Below are positions 1 through 8,577 of a DNA stretch of 64,000 nucleotides, in pieces. Position 1 is the stretch's first letter; every line of letters starts with the position of its first letter. Made by a program: the position numbers and the translations under genes. Source of the DNA: Acidobacteriota bacterium (GTDB lineage: Bacteria > Acidobacteriota > Blastocatellia > Pyrinomonadales > Pyrinomonadaceae). The notes below the pieces were generated by a model. That model saw nothing but the letters and a program-made list of their open reading frames with translations, was not told the origin of the DNA and did no database searches. Where the stretch lies: NCBI GenBank assembly GCA_029781855.1, contig JAKOVX010000068.1, positions 62,001 to 126,000 on the forward strand, in the 5' to 3' direction.

Positions 1-111
1 CTCAGGATCCGTGTGGGCACGGAATACGAGTTCACGTGGGGCGTCGAATTCACGGATTATGAAAAGCTCCTGTTTACCAGGCTCCGCAATGACTTCTGTT
101 TTGTTTGCCAT
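1..111 (-). CDS. AHSA1/SRPBCC-family protein (N-terminal fragment, cut by window start)
   Basis: Only the first 37 codons lie in the window; the gene runs off the left edge. The peptide has the opening of the activator-of-Hsp90-ATPase-like SRPBCC fold ([20 protein letters not shown]), a small-molecule-binding helix-grip domain. A good ribosome site (AGGAG) precedes the ATG. The start lies two bases after the stop of an ArsR-type regulator on the same strand. This ArsR plus AHSA1 pair is a very common two-gene operon (COG3832 partners), in which the regulator controls its own operon. The ligand or role cannot be told from this fragment. Confidence 0.8.
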   Translation of the reverse strand, partial: MANKTEVIAEPGKQELFIIREFDAPRELVFRAHTDPE

Positions 112-113
112 AT

Positions 114-482
114 CTATTTCTCCTTTTGCTTCTTATTTTTACCCGGGCCGTGACCCTCAGCTGCTTGCATTTCCTTGAGGACGTCGTCCAGTCGTTCGAA
201 GCTCTGTTCCCAAAATTGTCGATACTGTTCGACCCAATCCGCGGCCTCTTTCAACGGAGCCGCTTGAAGTTTGCAAGGCCGCCACTGTGCATGTCTTGTC
301 TGTACGATGAGGCCGGCCCGCTCTAACACCTTTAGGTGTTTAGTGATGCCGGGTTTGCTGATCTTGAAAGGTTTGGCGAGTTCGCCAACCGACGTTTCGC
401 CCCTCGAGAGCCGGGCGAGTATTCCGCGGCGAGTCGGATCCGCCAGTGCCGAAAACGTTCTATTAAGTTGATCGATTGACAT
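114..482 (-). CDS. ArsR-family winged-helix transcriptional regulator
   Basis: A 122-residue protein with the compact ArsR/SmtB winged helix over residues 1-90. The opening [10 protein letters not shown] is followed by a recognition helix ([19 protein letters not shown]) and a wing. No Cys pair typical of metal-sensing members is visible, so it belongs to the non-metal ArsR group normally paired with AHSA1/SRPBCC proteins. The C-terminus is charged and Lys-rich (GKNKKQKEK). It is the first gene of a two-gene unit with the downstream SRPBCC gene, two bases apart. The AT-rich 160 bp upstream, shared with the divergent zinc-ribbon gene, probably holds its promoter. Autoregulation is inferred from the family. 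Confidence 0.88.
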   Translation of the reverse strand: MSIDQLNRTFSALADPTRRGILARLSRGETSVGELAKPFKISKPGITKHLKVLERAGLIVQTRHAQWRPCKLQAAPLKEAADWVEQYRQFWEQSFERLDDVLKEMQAAEGHGPGKNKKQKEK

Positions 483-644
483 TCTATTTAACTAATAAGT
501 TAATTAACTGATCAGTAAAATATCATTGTTGAAAACTACCTGTCAAGTGTTTATTTTGCTCATGAGATCACAGACGACTCCAACCGTTCGCGTTGTCCGG
601 TCCACGTTTGCGAAATTTGGCTGAGTCAACTATAAATAGCCGAT

Positions 645-1409
645 ATGAAGAAGTGTCCTAAATGCGGTACAACGTACACTGATCGAACGTTGACTTATTG
701 CTTGGCGGACGGCTCGGTTCTGACGGATCTGTCCAGCAGCACCACGATTTCGGCGACGCCAACCCCCACATCATCTCCAGTCGGCGAGCCCATTCGCATC
801 GAGATTCCTCAAAATTCCGCCGGGAGCGGACAAACATCCTATTCGGCAGCGCCGGCAGACAGCAGCAGCAGTTGGCTCAAGATAGTTTTGATCGTGGGAT
901 TGGTTGCGGTAATGCTGATAGCGGCGGCCGGATTTGCGGGAGCTCTGATCTATTTCAATAAGGATTCAAGAACTGTAGCGGATCAGCCTAATAGGAACAC
1001 GAACCTGGTCTCAAACGCCAACATTGCATCTCAAACCCCGCAACCCACAAATACGGAGTTGGACAAGATGCGAGAACAGATCGCCAACTTAGAGCGGCAG
1101 TTGAATGAGTCAAAGAACAGCAACCAGCCGCCATTTAAGACTCCCGAAGTCCCGGATCAGCCGGTCATTACGTCGAGAACAGCACGGGTCAACTCACCCG
1201 GCGATGGTTTCCTGGCGCTACGGAACCTTCCGAGCAGCGATATTGGGGAAAGGATCGCCAAAATTCCCAACGGTGCTACTATCCCGATCGGCGGCTGCCT
1301 ACCGCGAATGCGTATCGGAATCAGAACCGGCAGGTGGTGCAAGGCGAGTTACGGTGGTTACTCCGGATGGGTCTTCGACGCGTGGCTCATTTACAACGAC
1401 GATCGTTAA
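645..1409 (+). CDS. Zinc-ribbon, single-TM, SH3-like domain protein
   Basis: A 254-residue protein with three visible parts. Residues 1-26 form a short zinc-ribbon-like start (CPKCG at 4-8 and a further Cys at 19, ending LADGSVL), a layout common in Blastocatellia membrane proteins. A Ser/Thr/Pro-rich linker leads to one hydrophobic membrane segment near residues 77-105. A low-complexity Asn/Gln stretch with a short coiled-coil-like piece then precedes a C-terminal SH3-like domain (residues about 180-250, ending GGYSGWVFDAWLIY). SH3b domains of this kind usually bind cell-wall or protein ligands outside the membrane. It is transcribed alone. The function is unknown; a sensor or wall-anchored role is inference. 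Confidence 0.75.
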   Translation: MKKCPKCGTTYTDRTLTYCLADGSVLTDLSSSTTISATPTPTSSPVGEPIRIEIPQNSAGSGQTSYSAAPADSSSSWLKIVLIVGLVAVMLIAAAGFAGALIYFNKDSRTVADQPNRNTNLVSNANIASQTPQPTNTELDKMREQIANLERQLNESKNSNQPPFKTPEVPDQPVITSRTARVNSPGDGFLALRNLPSSDIGERIAKIPNGATIPIGGCLPRMRIGIRTGRWCKASYGGYSGWVFDAWLIYNDDR

Positions 1410-1423
1410 GCCCTAAATGGAAA

Positions 1424-1452
1424 GAGTGCGGCCTTTTGGAAAAGCCGCACTC
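1424..1452 (-). terminator. Hairpin, likely terminator of the small Cys protein gene
   Basis: GAGTGCGGC at 1424-1432 pairs perfectly with GCCGCACTC at 1444-1452, and the interior (CTTTT/AAAA) extends the stem. Read on the minus strand, a TTTCCATTT stretch follows, so it best fits the end of the minus-strand gene at 1499-1756. It may also stop the plus-strand gene ending at 1409. Confidence 0.6.
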
Positions 1453-1498
1453 GGTAGGATACATCGGAAGGTATAATAGACAGGATGTATGAATTCGT

Positions 1499-1756
1499 TC
1501 ATTTACGGCTGAACGAGACCGACGGGGGATAGTAGAACGTCCCCAATGTCTTAAAACTTTTAGTGTCAAACTCCTTTCTTGCTCCGCACTCCAAACATGC
1601 ACGATACGATCCCTTGCTAGTTGAGATGGGGCGGCCAAGACGCTTATGCCAACATCCAAAGATCTTTCCGAACAATCCGATCTTGTCACCAAAGGAACCG
1701 TTCGTTCTATCTACGATCGATTCAGCTATCTTGTTCTGCTCAAACACCGCTTGCAT
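1499..1756 (-). CDS. Small Cys/His protein, possible zinc-binding (hypothetical)
   Basis: An 85-residue protein. Evidence that it is real: a strong ribosome site (GGGGAGGA) sits about ten bases before the ATG, a hairpin follows the stop, and the residue pattern is not random. C35 and H37 (GCWHKRLGRPIS) plus C54 and C57 (CLECGARKEFD) could form one zinc site. The end (LGTFYYPPSV) is Pro/aromatic rich. I do not recognise a named family, but the CLxCGxRxxFD arrangement resembles small zinc-ribbon proteins annotated only as hypothetical. It stands alone, convergent with the SH3 protein gene. Function unknown. Confidence 0.6.
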   Translation of the reverse strand: MQAVFEQNKIAESIVDRTNGSFGDKIGLFGKIFGCWHKRLGRPISTSKGSYRACLECGARKEFDTKSFKTLGTFYYPPSVSFSRK

Positions 1757-1947
1757 AACTTCTAATTCCTCCCCGGCGAGTGCCGGTCGCCAACTCTACG
1801 TCATTTAGAACGTATCCCGGGGAAAGTTTTGCATTTTGTAAGATGAAAAATTCCCCTGCGCGTTGTCCGACATTTAGAAAAAAAATTACCACCTTTCTCT
1901 TATCCCGTTATTTCGCTAAAATCATCGAAAAAGATTCAGGAGTAATA

Positions 1948-2925
1948 ATGTTCAAAAATATCTTTCGGCTCTGCGTCATTCTACTTGCAATATTTTGCGT
2001 CGTCGGAAGTGCATTTGGGTGGGACGACACCGGGCACAAGGTCACGGCCTATATTGCCTGGCAACGTATGACGCCGGAGGTTCGTGATCGCGTGATCAAG
2101 GTCCTTCAATCGGCGCCCGAGGACTCGCAGATAGCAACGTTTTACTTGCCATATGGTTCACGGCAACCGGAGACGAAGAAGCGAGAGTTCTTTATGTTGA
2201 TGGCGAGTTGGCCGGACATAATACGTGACAAGTCGTTTGAGACCAGATTCAGGAAGTATGCCAATTCGAACTGGCATTATTCGGACACGTTTTGGAAATT
2301 CGAAGACGGAAAAGCGGTCTTTGTCGACAACGTCGAACCAAGCGGCCTCGCGATGCAGAAGCTGATCGAATTCGACAAGCTCATTCGGGGTACAGGGCCG
2401 GATTCCGACAAGGCCGTCGCCATCGCCTGGCTGGAACACCTGATCGGCGACATTCACCAGCCGCTGCATATGTCTGGAAAGGTTTCGGACTCGAATCCGA
2501 AGGGCGATCAGGGCGGAAACCTGTTCCTGCTCACGCCGAAAGGAACGACCCGCGACAAACAGATGAATCTCCACTCCTTCTGGGATTCGATCATCGGCCA
2601 AAACGAACCGAATATAAAGGATCAGTGCGATGCCGATTATATAGACCCGATCGCGGACGCGATCATCAGGCAGTTCCCGTACGACAAGGAAAAGGCGAAA
2701 TTGAATCCAGATAAGTTCGAGCTGTGGGGAAAAGAGAGTCTAGAAATAGCGACGACATTTGTATATCGCGATATCAAATTCTTTGAGCCGCCATCAGAAA
2801 ATTACAAAAAGAAGGCATTTGAGATCTCCCTGGAAAGAATGGCTCTAGCCGGGTATCGCATGGGTGACCTTTTTAACGAGGTCTTTGCGGCGCCGAGTTC
2901 AGCTCCGTCTGCCGCGACAAAATAA
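1948..2925 (+). CDS. S1/P1-type nuclease, secreted
   Basis: A 325-residue zinc-dependent nuclease of the S1/P1 family, which cleaves single-stranded nucleic acids and removes 3' phosphates. An N-terminal signal peptide (residues 1-24) ends AFG, so the mature protein begins with Trp (WDDTGHK), whose amino group is a zinc ligand in this family. Other ligand motifs are present: NWHY, WLEHLIGDIHQPLH, GDQGGN and LHSFWD. I chose the ATG preceded by AGGAG at 1938-1942; a longer reading frame to 1780 lacks a site and would bury the signal peptide. Likely role: periplasmic or extracellular nucleic-acid scavenging. The M20 peptidase gene follows eleven bases on, probably co-transcribed. Confidence 0.9.
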   Translation: MFKNIFRLCVILLAIFCVVGSAFGWDDTGHKVTAYIAWQRMTPEVRDRVIKVLQSAPEDSQIATFYLPYGSRQPETKKREFFMLMASWPDIIRDKSFETRFRKYANSNWHYSDTFWKFEDGKAVFVDNVEPSGLAMQKLIEFDKLIRGTGPDSDKAVAIAWLEHLIGDIHQPLHMSGKVSDSNPKGDQGGNLFLLTPKGTTRDKQMNLHSFWDSIIGQNEPNIKDQCDADYIDPIADAIIRQFPYDKEKAKLNPDKFELWGKESLEIATTFVYRDIKFFEPPSENYKKKAFEISLERMALAGYRMGDLFNEVFAAPSSAPSAATK

Positions 2926-2936
2926 GGCTCAACGCA

Positions 2937-4070
2937 ATGCACCCAACCGACATCCTTGAATATTTTGAAAGCAGGCGTGACGTTATCGTCGACGAGATCC
3001 GTGAGATAGTAGACATCGAATCGCCGTCTCACGACTCTGAGCGGAGCCGCGCGGTTGTCGATTGGGTGGAATCAAAAGCTCGAGCAACCGGTGTTGAAAT
3101 AAGCGTAGAAAGAGCGTTTGTTCGGGACGGAAACCACCTGATCATCCGTGCGTTTCCCGGCGACGCCCAGCCGACATTGCTCCTCGGCCACACCGACACT
3201 GTCCATCCGGTCGGTACCCAAGAGAAGAATCGGACACGGATCGAAGGCGACATGTTGTTTGGCTGCGGGATCTTCGATATGAAAGCAAATATCGTTGTAA
3301 TTCTCGAGGCCCTGCGATTTTTTGCGGAATCCGGCGAGGAACCGTCGACGCCATTGACGATCCTCCTTTCATGCGATGAGGAAGTAGGGAGCCTCACGGG
3401 ACGTGAGTTTGTTGAAACGGAGGCTGCATTAGCCGCGAGATGCCTGGTCTTCGAACCGTCTTCGGAAGGTAAGATCAAGACCGGACGAAAGGGCACAAGC
3501 ATTTACACGTTGCGGGCCCACGGGAGGCCTGCTCACGCGGGTCTCGAGCCAGAGAAGGGTGCAAGTGCGATTCTCGAGCTTGCCAGACAGATACCGGTTA
3601 TTCAGACGATCGCTCGCCCCGAAATAGGGACGACTGTAAATGTGTGCACGATCAAGGGTGGTACTACCTCAAACGTCATTCCCGAGAATGCAGTATGCGA
3701 GATCGACGTTAGGTTTAGCTCAATGGCAGAATCGCAACGCGTCGAAGAGGAAATGCGGGCAATAAAGGCGTTTGATGAGCGTGTCACGCTCGAATTGCAA
3801 GGCGGTATCAATCGTCCGCCGCTCGAGCGTACACCAGATGTGATCACTCTATTTGAAAAAGCGAGAGACATTGCTTCGAGTTTCGGCTATGAGATCGGTG
3901 AAACACAGGTCGGCGGCGCTTCGGACGGTAATTTTGTGGCGGCCCTCGGTGTTCCGATACTCGATGGGCTGGGAATTGCCGGTGCGGGAGCTCATATGCT
4001 AACCGAGCACATTTTAGTAAGCGACATTGCCAAGCGTACGACGCTTGTAACGCTGTTGCTGATGTCTTAA
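2937..4070 (+). CDS. M20-family metallopeptidase (carboxypeptidase G2-like)
   Basis: A 377-residue di-zinc peptidase with no signal peptide. The catalytic core is intact: H85 and D87 in GHTDTVHP, bridging D114 in GIFDMK, and the general-base/ligand pair E148-E149 in SCDEEVGS. A small dimerisation domain follows (about 170-285; HGRPAHAG, GGTTSNVIPE), and the C-terminal ligand His is in GAGAHMLTEH. The order matches the glutamate carboxypeptidase/CPG2 and ArgE/DapE group, which cut an amide bond next to a C-terminal or acyl-linked amino acid. The substrate is not fixed by sequence. It follows the S1/P1 nuclease closely and ends just before the tRNA-Sec gene. Confidence 0.88.
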   Translation: MHPTDILEYFESRRDVIVDEIREIVDIESPSHDSERSRAVVDWVESKARATGVEISVERAFVRDGNHLIIRAFPGDAQPTLLLGHTDTVHPVGTQEKNRTRIEGDMLFGCGIFDMKANIVVILEALRFFAESGEEPSTPLTILLSCDEEVGSLTGREFVETEAALAARCLVFEPSSEGKIKTGRKGTSIYTLRAHGRPAHAGLEPEKGASAILELARQIPVIQTIARPEIGTTVNVCTIKGGTTSNVIPENAVCEIDVRFSSMAESQRVEEEMRAIKAFDERVTLELQGGINRPPLERTPDVITLFEKARDIASSFGYEIGETQVGGASDGNFVAALGVPILDGLGIAGAGAHMLTEHILVSDIAKRTTLVTLLLMS

Positions 4071-4092
4071 CGTTCACGAAAGAAGTTCATTC

Positions 4093-4192
4093 GGAGGCGC
4101 ATCCTGTCCGGTGATGGGCACGGTCTTCAAAACCGTCTGTGAGGCTGCGAGAGCACGTCTTAGGTGGGTTCGACTCCCACACGCCTCCGCCA
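4093..4192 (+). tRNA. selC: Selenocysteine tRNA, tRNA-Sec(TCA), with encoded CCA
   Basis: A 100-base gene with acceptor arms GGAGGCG and CGCCTCC (an eighth position is C opposite A), a long D stem (TGTCC/GGGCA), an ACGGT/ACCGT anticodon stem, and a CTTCAAA loop with anticodon TCA at 4127-4129. It also has an extra-long variable arm, a 5-bp T stem (GTGGG/CCCAC) around TTCGACT, discriminator G and CCA. Length, long D stem, long variable arm and UCA anticodon together are diagnostic of selC, which reads UGA as selenocysteine with SelA/SelB. No sel gene is in this window. The dprA start codon lies eight bases after CCA. Confidence 0.93.
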
Positions 4193-4199
4193 TTTTGGT

Positions 4200-5327
4200 A
4201 TGCAGAGTTGGATAGCGCTGAATATGACGCCCGGCGTCGGGCCTAGAGCAGCGACGAAGCTTCTTGAACGCTTCGGCTCTGCGGATGCCGTTTTTCATGG
4301 ACGCCGGGCTGAACTTGAATCTCTCCGGTTGAGGCCTGAGACGGTCGACAGCATCTTAAAACGAGAGTTTCATGAACGAGCGGTTCAGGAGCTCGAACGC
4401 GTAAAGGCACTTGGCGGGGATGTCTTGGTGATCGATGACGGAACCTACCCGACGATGCTGCGCGAGATCGATGACCCGCCGATCGTATTGTATGTCAAAG
4501 GTGACTGGCAGGCGTGTTTCGATCAACCGGGCATTGGCGTTATCGGCTCGCGGATGTGTTCAACGTATGGCGAAAATGCATCGGAGATGCTTGCTCGCGA
4601 CCTCGCTTCGCGCCGTCTCACGATCGTTTCAGGTTTGGCTCGCGGCATCGACACCGCGGCTCATCGTGGAGCGATTCGTGGCAACGGAAAGACCATTGCA
4701 GTCATCGGAACCGGCATAGATAGCGTATATCCTAAGGAAAATACCGGCCTCGTTCGTGAGATACTCGCCGCTGGCGGTTGCCTTGTTTCGCAATTCCCGC
4801 TGGGTACACCGCCGCTGAAGGACAACTTCCCCTATCGCAATCGAATAATAAGCGGGCTTAGTCACGGGGTCTTGATCGTCGAAGCGTCCGAACGCAGCGG
4901 TTCGCTGATTACGGCTCGACTGGCGATGGAACAGAACCGCGAAGTAATGGCGGTTCCGGGCAATATTACATCGAGCAATTCGTTTGGTACGAACTATCTG
5001 ATAAAGAGCGGAGCCAAGCTGGTGCAGCAATGGCAGGACGTTGTGGCTGAATTGCCAACGGAGATATCAGCTTCTATTTTACCGCCGAAGATCGACAAGG
5101 TTCTCGCCGAGGAAGCTATCCGGCAGCCTGAGCTCGTACCAACTGATATTACGAACAATGAGCTAAAGATCTGGGAGTTATTGAATTCTGATGAGCCGGT
5201 TCATATCGACGTTTTACTCGAATCGAGCGGACTGTCATTCGGAGACTTGAATACTGCGCTTGTAGCTCTGGATATCCGCGATCTGATTCGCGTTTTGCCC
5301 GGGAAACACTATGCCCGGCGTTTGTGA
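4200..5327 (+). CDS. dprA: DNA-processing protein DprA (Smf)
   Basis: A 375-residue protein that loads RecA onto incoming single-stranded DNA during natural transformation. Order: an N-terminal helix-hairpin-helix-like region (MTPGVGPRAATKLLERFG), the Rossmann-like DprA core (about 85-290; VIGSRMCSTYGE, SGLARGIDTAAHRGA, IAVIGTGIDSVYP, LITARLAMEQNREVMAVPG), and a C-terminal winged-helix-like domain (about 315-375). The ATG at 4200 fits the family N-terminus; an earlier in-frame ATG lies inside the tRNA. No clear Shine-Dalgarno is visible. It lies between selC and topA; dprA-topA adjacency is common. DprA alone does not prove competence. Confidence 0.93.
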   Translation: MQSWIALNMTPGVGPRAATKLLERFGSADAVFHGRRAELESLRLRPETVDSILKREFHERAVQELERVKALGGDVLVIDDGTYPTMLREIDDPPIVLYVKGDWQACFDQPGIGVIGSRMCSTYGENASEMLARDLASRRLTIVSGLARGIDTAAHRGAIRGNGKTIAVIGTGIDSVYPKENTGLVREILAAGGCLVSQFPLGTPPLKDNFPYRNRIISGLSHGVLIVEASERSGSLITARLAMEQNREVMAVPGNITSSNSFGTNYLIKSGAKLVQQWQDVVAELPTEISASILPPKIDKVLAEEAIRQPELVPTDITNNELKIWELLNSDEPVHIDVLLESSGLSFGDLNTALVALDIRDLIRVLPGKHYARRL

Positions 5328-5413
5328 TTGTTGGCGATTTTGACATGCCGTCAATTTCTTATAAGGTATAGCCTCGCATTGACAGACCTGCGAGCAAGGT
5401 GTTAGAAGTCAGA

Positions 5414-5449
5414 ACGTCAGCACTGAAAGAGTGGCTGACGTATTTTTTT
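5414..5449 (+). terminator. Hairpin plus T7 tract just before topA (terminator or attenuator)
   Basis: ACGTCAGC at 5414-5421 pairs perfectly with GCTGACGT at 5434-5441, with a few more pairs possible inside, and seven T follow at 5443-5449. This has the form of an intrinsic terminator for dprA. The T-run ends only four bases before the topA ATG, and no Shine-Dalgarno fits in between. It is therefore either a plain terminator followed by leaderless or near-leaderless topA initiation, or a structure that regulates topA. Confidence 0.75.
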
Positions 5450-5453
5450 CAAA

Positions 5454-7988
5454 ATGGGTAAAAGCTTAGTAATAGTAGAATCGCCGGCGAAGGCGAAAAC
5501 GATCAACAAATATCTTGGTGCCGATTTCAACGTTATGGCCTCGATCGGCCATATCAAGGATCTGCCGATGCGTGATCTCGGGGTCGACGTAGATAATAAT
5601 TTTGAACCTCATTACGAGGTGATCCCCGACACCAAGAAACGCAATAACAAGAAGGTCGTTGCGGATCTTAAACGTGCGGCGAAGACAAGTGACGCGATAT
5701 ATCTAGCGGCCGATCCGGACCGCGAAGGCGAGGCTATTTGTCAGCATCTGGCAGAGGAGATAGTTCCCAAGAACTCAAAGATCCCGGTCTTTCGCGTTAT
5801 GTTCAACGAGATCACGAAAGCAGCGATCAATGATGCCTTCAAGGTTCCGCACCAAGTAAACGCAGATTTGGTTAACGCACAGCAGACGCGGCGGATACTT
5901 GACCGGCTCGTCGGCTACAAGGTTTCTCCAATCCTATGGAAGACGATAGGTGGCAAATTATCTGCTGGCCGGGTTCAGACCGTGGCGGTGCGACTTGTGG
6001 TGGAACGCGAGCGGGAGATCGAAGCATTTGTCCAGACTGAATACTGGTCGATCGTCGCGAATCTGACGGCGGCGCTTCCTCCGAAATTTGACGCCAAACT
6101 CTACAAAATTGATGACAAAACAGTCAAGGTTGGCAAGTTCGACGAAGATGTTAAGCCCGGCGAGACGCATATTAAGACTGTAGATCAGGCTAACGCGATA
6201 GTAACCGAAGCCGAAAAGCAGGCATATGTGGTTCATTCGGTAACGACCAAAGAGCGAAAGCGAAACGCGACGCCTCCGTTCATTACCTCAAAATTGCAGC
6301 AGGACGCCGCTCGAAAATTCGGTTTCTCAGTAAAGAAGACGATGTCCGTCGCTCAGCGATTGTACGAGGGCGTCGAGCTCGGCTCCGAGGGTGCCGTTGG
6401 TTTGATCACTTACATGCGTACTGATTCGATACGTGTCTCGGATGCAGCACTTAATGATGTCCGCGAATTTATCGGCAGCAGCTACGGCAACGGTTACCTG
6501 CCGGCAAAGCCGAATAACTACCGATCGAAAAAAGGAGCACAGGATGCTCATGAAGCAATTCGTCCAACCGATGTTAGACGGACGCCTGAATCACTAGCGA
6601 GTAAGATCGATGCCGATTCCCTCAAGCTCTATCGCCTGATATGGCAGCGATTTGTGGCGTCTCAAATGGCTCCGGCTGTTTTCGACCAGACTACTATCGA
6701 CATTACGGCTGGCCGATTTGCATTTCGGGCTACCGGTTCGGTGCAGAAATTTGACGGGTTTCTCAAGGTTTATCAGGAAGGCCGCGACGACAAGCCGGCC
6801 GAGGGCGAAGATGACGACGAAGAGTTGAACCTACCTTTGGTAAAAGAGGGCGAGTCATTGAAGCTGAACACGATAACATCCGATCAGCACTTTACCGATC
6901 CGCCGCCGCGTTACTCCGAAGCAACCCTTGTTAAAGCGCTTGAAGAAAAGGGCATAGGCCGACCTTCGACTTACGCCGCGATCATGACGACAATACAGGA
7001 TCGCGAGTACGTCGAAAAAATCGAGGGCCGATTCCATCCGACGCCCCTGGGCACGACAGTCAACGATCTGCTGATCGAGAGCTTCGATGACATTTTTAAT
7101 TCGGCGTACACGGCCGGCATGGAGTTGAAACTTGATGACATTGAAGACGGCAAACTGGATTGGCGCGATGCGCTAAAGGAATTTTACGACAAGTTCGCAA
7201 AAGATCTTGAGGTTGCCACTGCTAGCATTAAGGACAAGAAGAAGATGGCGATCCCGACCGACGAGATCTGCGAAAAGTGCGGCACCGCGATGGTAATCAA
7301 GTTCGGGAGATTCGGACAATTTCTAGCTTGTGGTAATTATCCTGAATGCAAAAACACACGCGAGGTCGCGAGCAAGAAGGCCGACTCAAACGGCCAGACG
7401 GCCGAGGGTGAGGGCGGTGAAGCTTCCACTGAAGAGGTTCCTATTTGCGAACTTTGCGGACGCGAAATGGCGTTGAAGAAGGGACGTTTTGGTTCATTTT
7501 ACGGTTGTACCGGATACCCAGAATGTAAGAATATTCGGAAGATCGCCAAGGGAGATCAGAAGCCAACCGCTCCGCCAGTCCAACTCGACGAGCTCTGCCC
7601 GAAAGACGGAGCACATTTGGTGCGGCGGCAAGGCCGTTTTGGAGAATTTGTCTCATGTTCGAACTATCCGAAATGCGACTACGTTAAACGCGACGTCATT
7701 GAAGGTGTAGTTTGTTCGAAAGACGGTGGTGAGATCGCCGTCAAGAAATCCCGACGTGGAAAGGTATTCTACGGCTGCGTAAACTACCCCAAATGTGACG
7801 TCGTATTCTGGGATAAACCGGTCAAGGAAACTTGTCCGAAATGCAGTTCACCATTCTTGTTAGAGAAAACGACAAAGAAAGACGGCACGGTCAGGTATTG
7901 CCAAAATGAGGATTGTGATTATAAGATAGCTGTCGATAACACAGATGTTACATCCGACGAGAAGGCCGGAGAGAACGTTGCGGTTTAG
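5454..7988 (+). CDS. topA: DNA topoisomerase I (type IA)
   Basis: An 844-residue enzyme that relaxes negative supercoils by single-strand passage. The N-terminal Toprim domain (GKSLVIVESPAKAKTI; acidic triad region AADPDREGEAI) is followed by the type IA core with the active-site Tyr320 in LITYMRTDS. The C-terminus carries a row of five four-Cys topoisomerase zinc ribbons (from about residue 605 to 830), each CxxC or CxxDG followed by a GRFG-type turn and CxNYPxC; the fourth has SRRGK and the last is divergent (CQNEDCDYKI). The ATG gives the canonical N-terminus. A hairpin with T-run lies directly upstream. It is followed seven bases later by a methyltransferase gene. Confidence 0.97.
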   Translation: MGKSLVIVESPAKAKTINKYLGADFNVMASIGHIKDLPMRDLGVDVDNNFEPHYEVIPDTKKRNNKKVVADLKRAAKTSDAIYLAADPDREGEAICQHLAEEIVPKNSKIPVFRVMFNEITKAAINDAFKVPHQVNADLVNAQQTRRILDRLVGYKVSPILWKTIGGKLSAGRVQTVAVRLVVEREREIEAFVQTEYWSIVANLTAALPPKFDAKLYKIDDKTVKVGKFDEDVKPGETHIKTVDQANAIVTEAEKQAYVVHSVTTKERKRNATPPFITSKLQQDAARKFGFSVKKTMSVAQRLYEGVELGSEGAVGLITYMRTDSIRVSDAALNDVREFIGSSYGNGYLPAKPNNYRSKKGAQDAHEAIRPTDVRRTPESLASKIDADSLKLYRLIWQRFVASQMAPAVFDQTTIDITAGRFAFRATGSVQKFDGFLKVYQEGRDDKPAEGEDDDEELNLPLVKEGESLKLNTITSDQHFTDPPPRYSEATLVKALEEKGIGRPSTYAAIMTTIQDREYVEKIEGRFHPTPLGTTVNDLLIESFDDIFNSAYTAGMELKLDDIEDGKLDWRDALKEFYDKFAKDLEVATASIKDKKKMAIPTDEICEKCGTAMVIKFGRFGQFLACGNYPECKNTREVASKKADSNGQTAEGEGGEASTEEVPICELCGREMALKKGRFGSFYGCTGYPECKNIRKIAKGDQKPTAPPVQLDELCPKDGAHLVRRQGRFGEFVSCSNYPKCDYVKRDVIEGVVCSKDGGEIAVKKSRRGKVFYGCVNYPKCDVVFWDKPVKETCPKCSSPFLLEKTTKKDGTVRYCQNEDCDYKIAVDNTDVTSDEKAGENVAV

Positions 7989-7995
7989 GCATTAG

Positions 7996-8577
7996 ATGAA
8001 CGAAAATCTCAAATTTCTCCAGGCGTTCCTGAAGAATCCTCTAAAGGTCGGTGCGGTTGCGCCAAGTTCACCGGAACTTGCCGCTGAAATGCTGCAGGGA
8101 ATCCAGCCGGACGACAACAACATCGTTTTGGAACTCGGGGTCGGTACCGGTGCTATCACCAAATACCTGCAGGACATCATTCCGAGTCGCAGTTCTTACC
8201 TTGGTATCGAGCTGGACGCAGAATTGGTACGGACTATTAATTCCAGGTTCAGCGATATGAATATCGTTGTTGGAAGTGCCGCTGATGCTTACTCAATTCA
8301 CAAGGAATCCGGCCTCGGCAAGGTTAGCTACCTCATCTGCTGTCTCCCATTCGTCTCGTTGCCAAAGGAAGTAAGTGACTGCGTCCTGGCAGAGATCGTT
8401 AGATTTATGGATGAGGGATGCACGTTACGTATTTTCCAATATGCTCACGGTTATTATCTACCGCCGGCTATCAAGCTTCGGGAGTTTATGCGTAATCGCT
8501 ATGGCCGGTCCACTCGGAGTCCTCTGGTATTGAAAAACCTTCCTCCTGCGTTTACGCTCACATGGTCGACATCCTAA
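7996..8577 (+). CDS. SAM-dependent methyltransferase, PmtA / rRNA-dimethylase-like
   Basis: A 193-residue class I methyltransferase. The opening (FLKNPLKVGAVAPSSPELA) is typical of phospholipid N-methyltransferase PmtA and its relatives. The SAM-binding glycine motif is LELGVGTGAITKYL and the acidic strand-end residue lies in YLGIELDAELV. The region where PmtA has its catalytic motif reads ICCLPFVSLP. PmtA-type enzymes methylate phosphatidylethanolamine; others of this group act on other small or lipid substrates, so the substrate is open. It starts seven bases after topA and is probably co-transcribed. No membrane segment is seen. Confidence 0.75.
   Translation: MNENLKFLQAFLKNPLKVGAVAPSSPELAAEMLQGIQPDDNNIVLELGVGTGAITKYLQDIIPSRSSYLGIELDAELVRTINSRFSDMNIVVGSAADAYSIHKESGLGKVSYLICCLPFVSLPKEVSDCVLAEIVRFMDEGCTLRIFQYAHGYYLPPAIKLREFMRNRYGRSTRSPLVLKNLPPAFTLTWSTS

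Noticed and set aside
1780-1947. Upstream start for the S1/P1 nuclease
   Set aside because: It would place 56 polar residues ahead of the signal peptide; the ATG at 1948 has a proper ribosome site and gives a mature protein starting with the conserved Trp.
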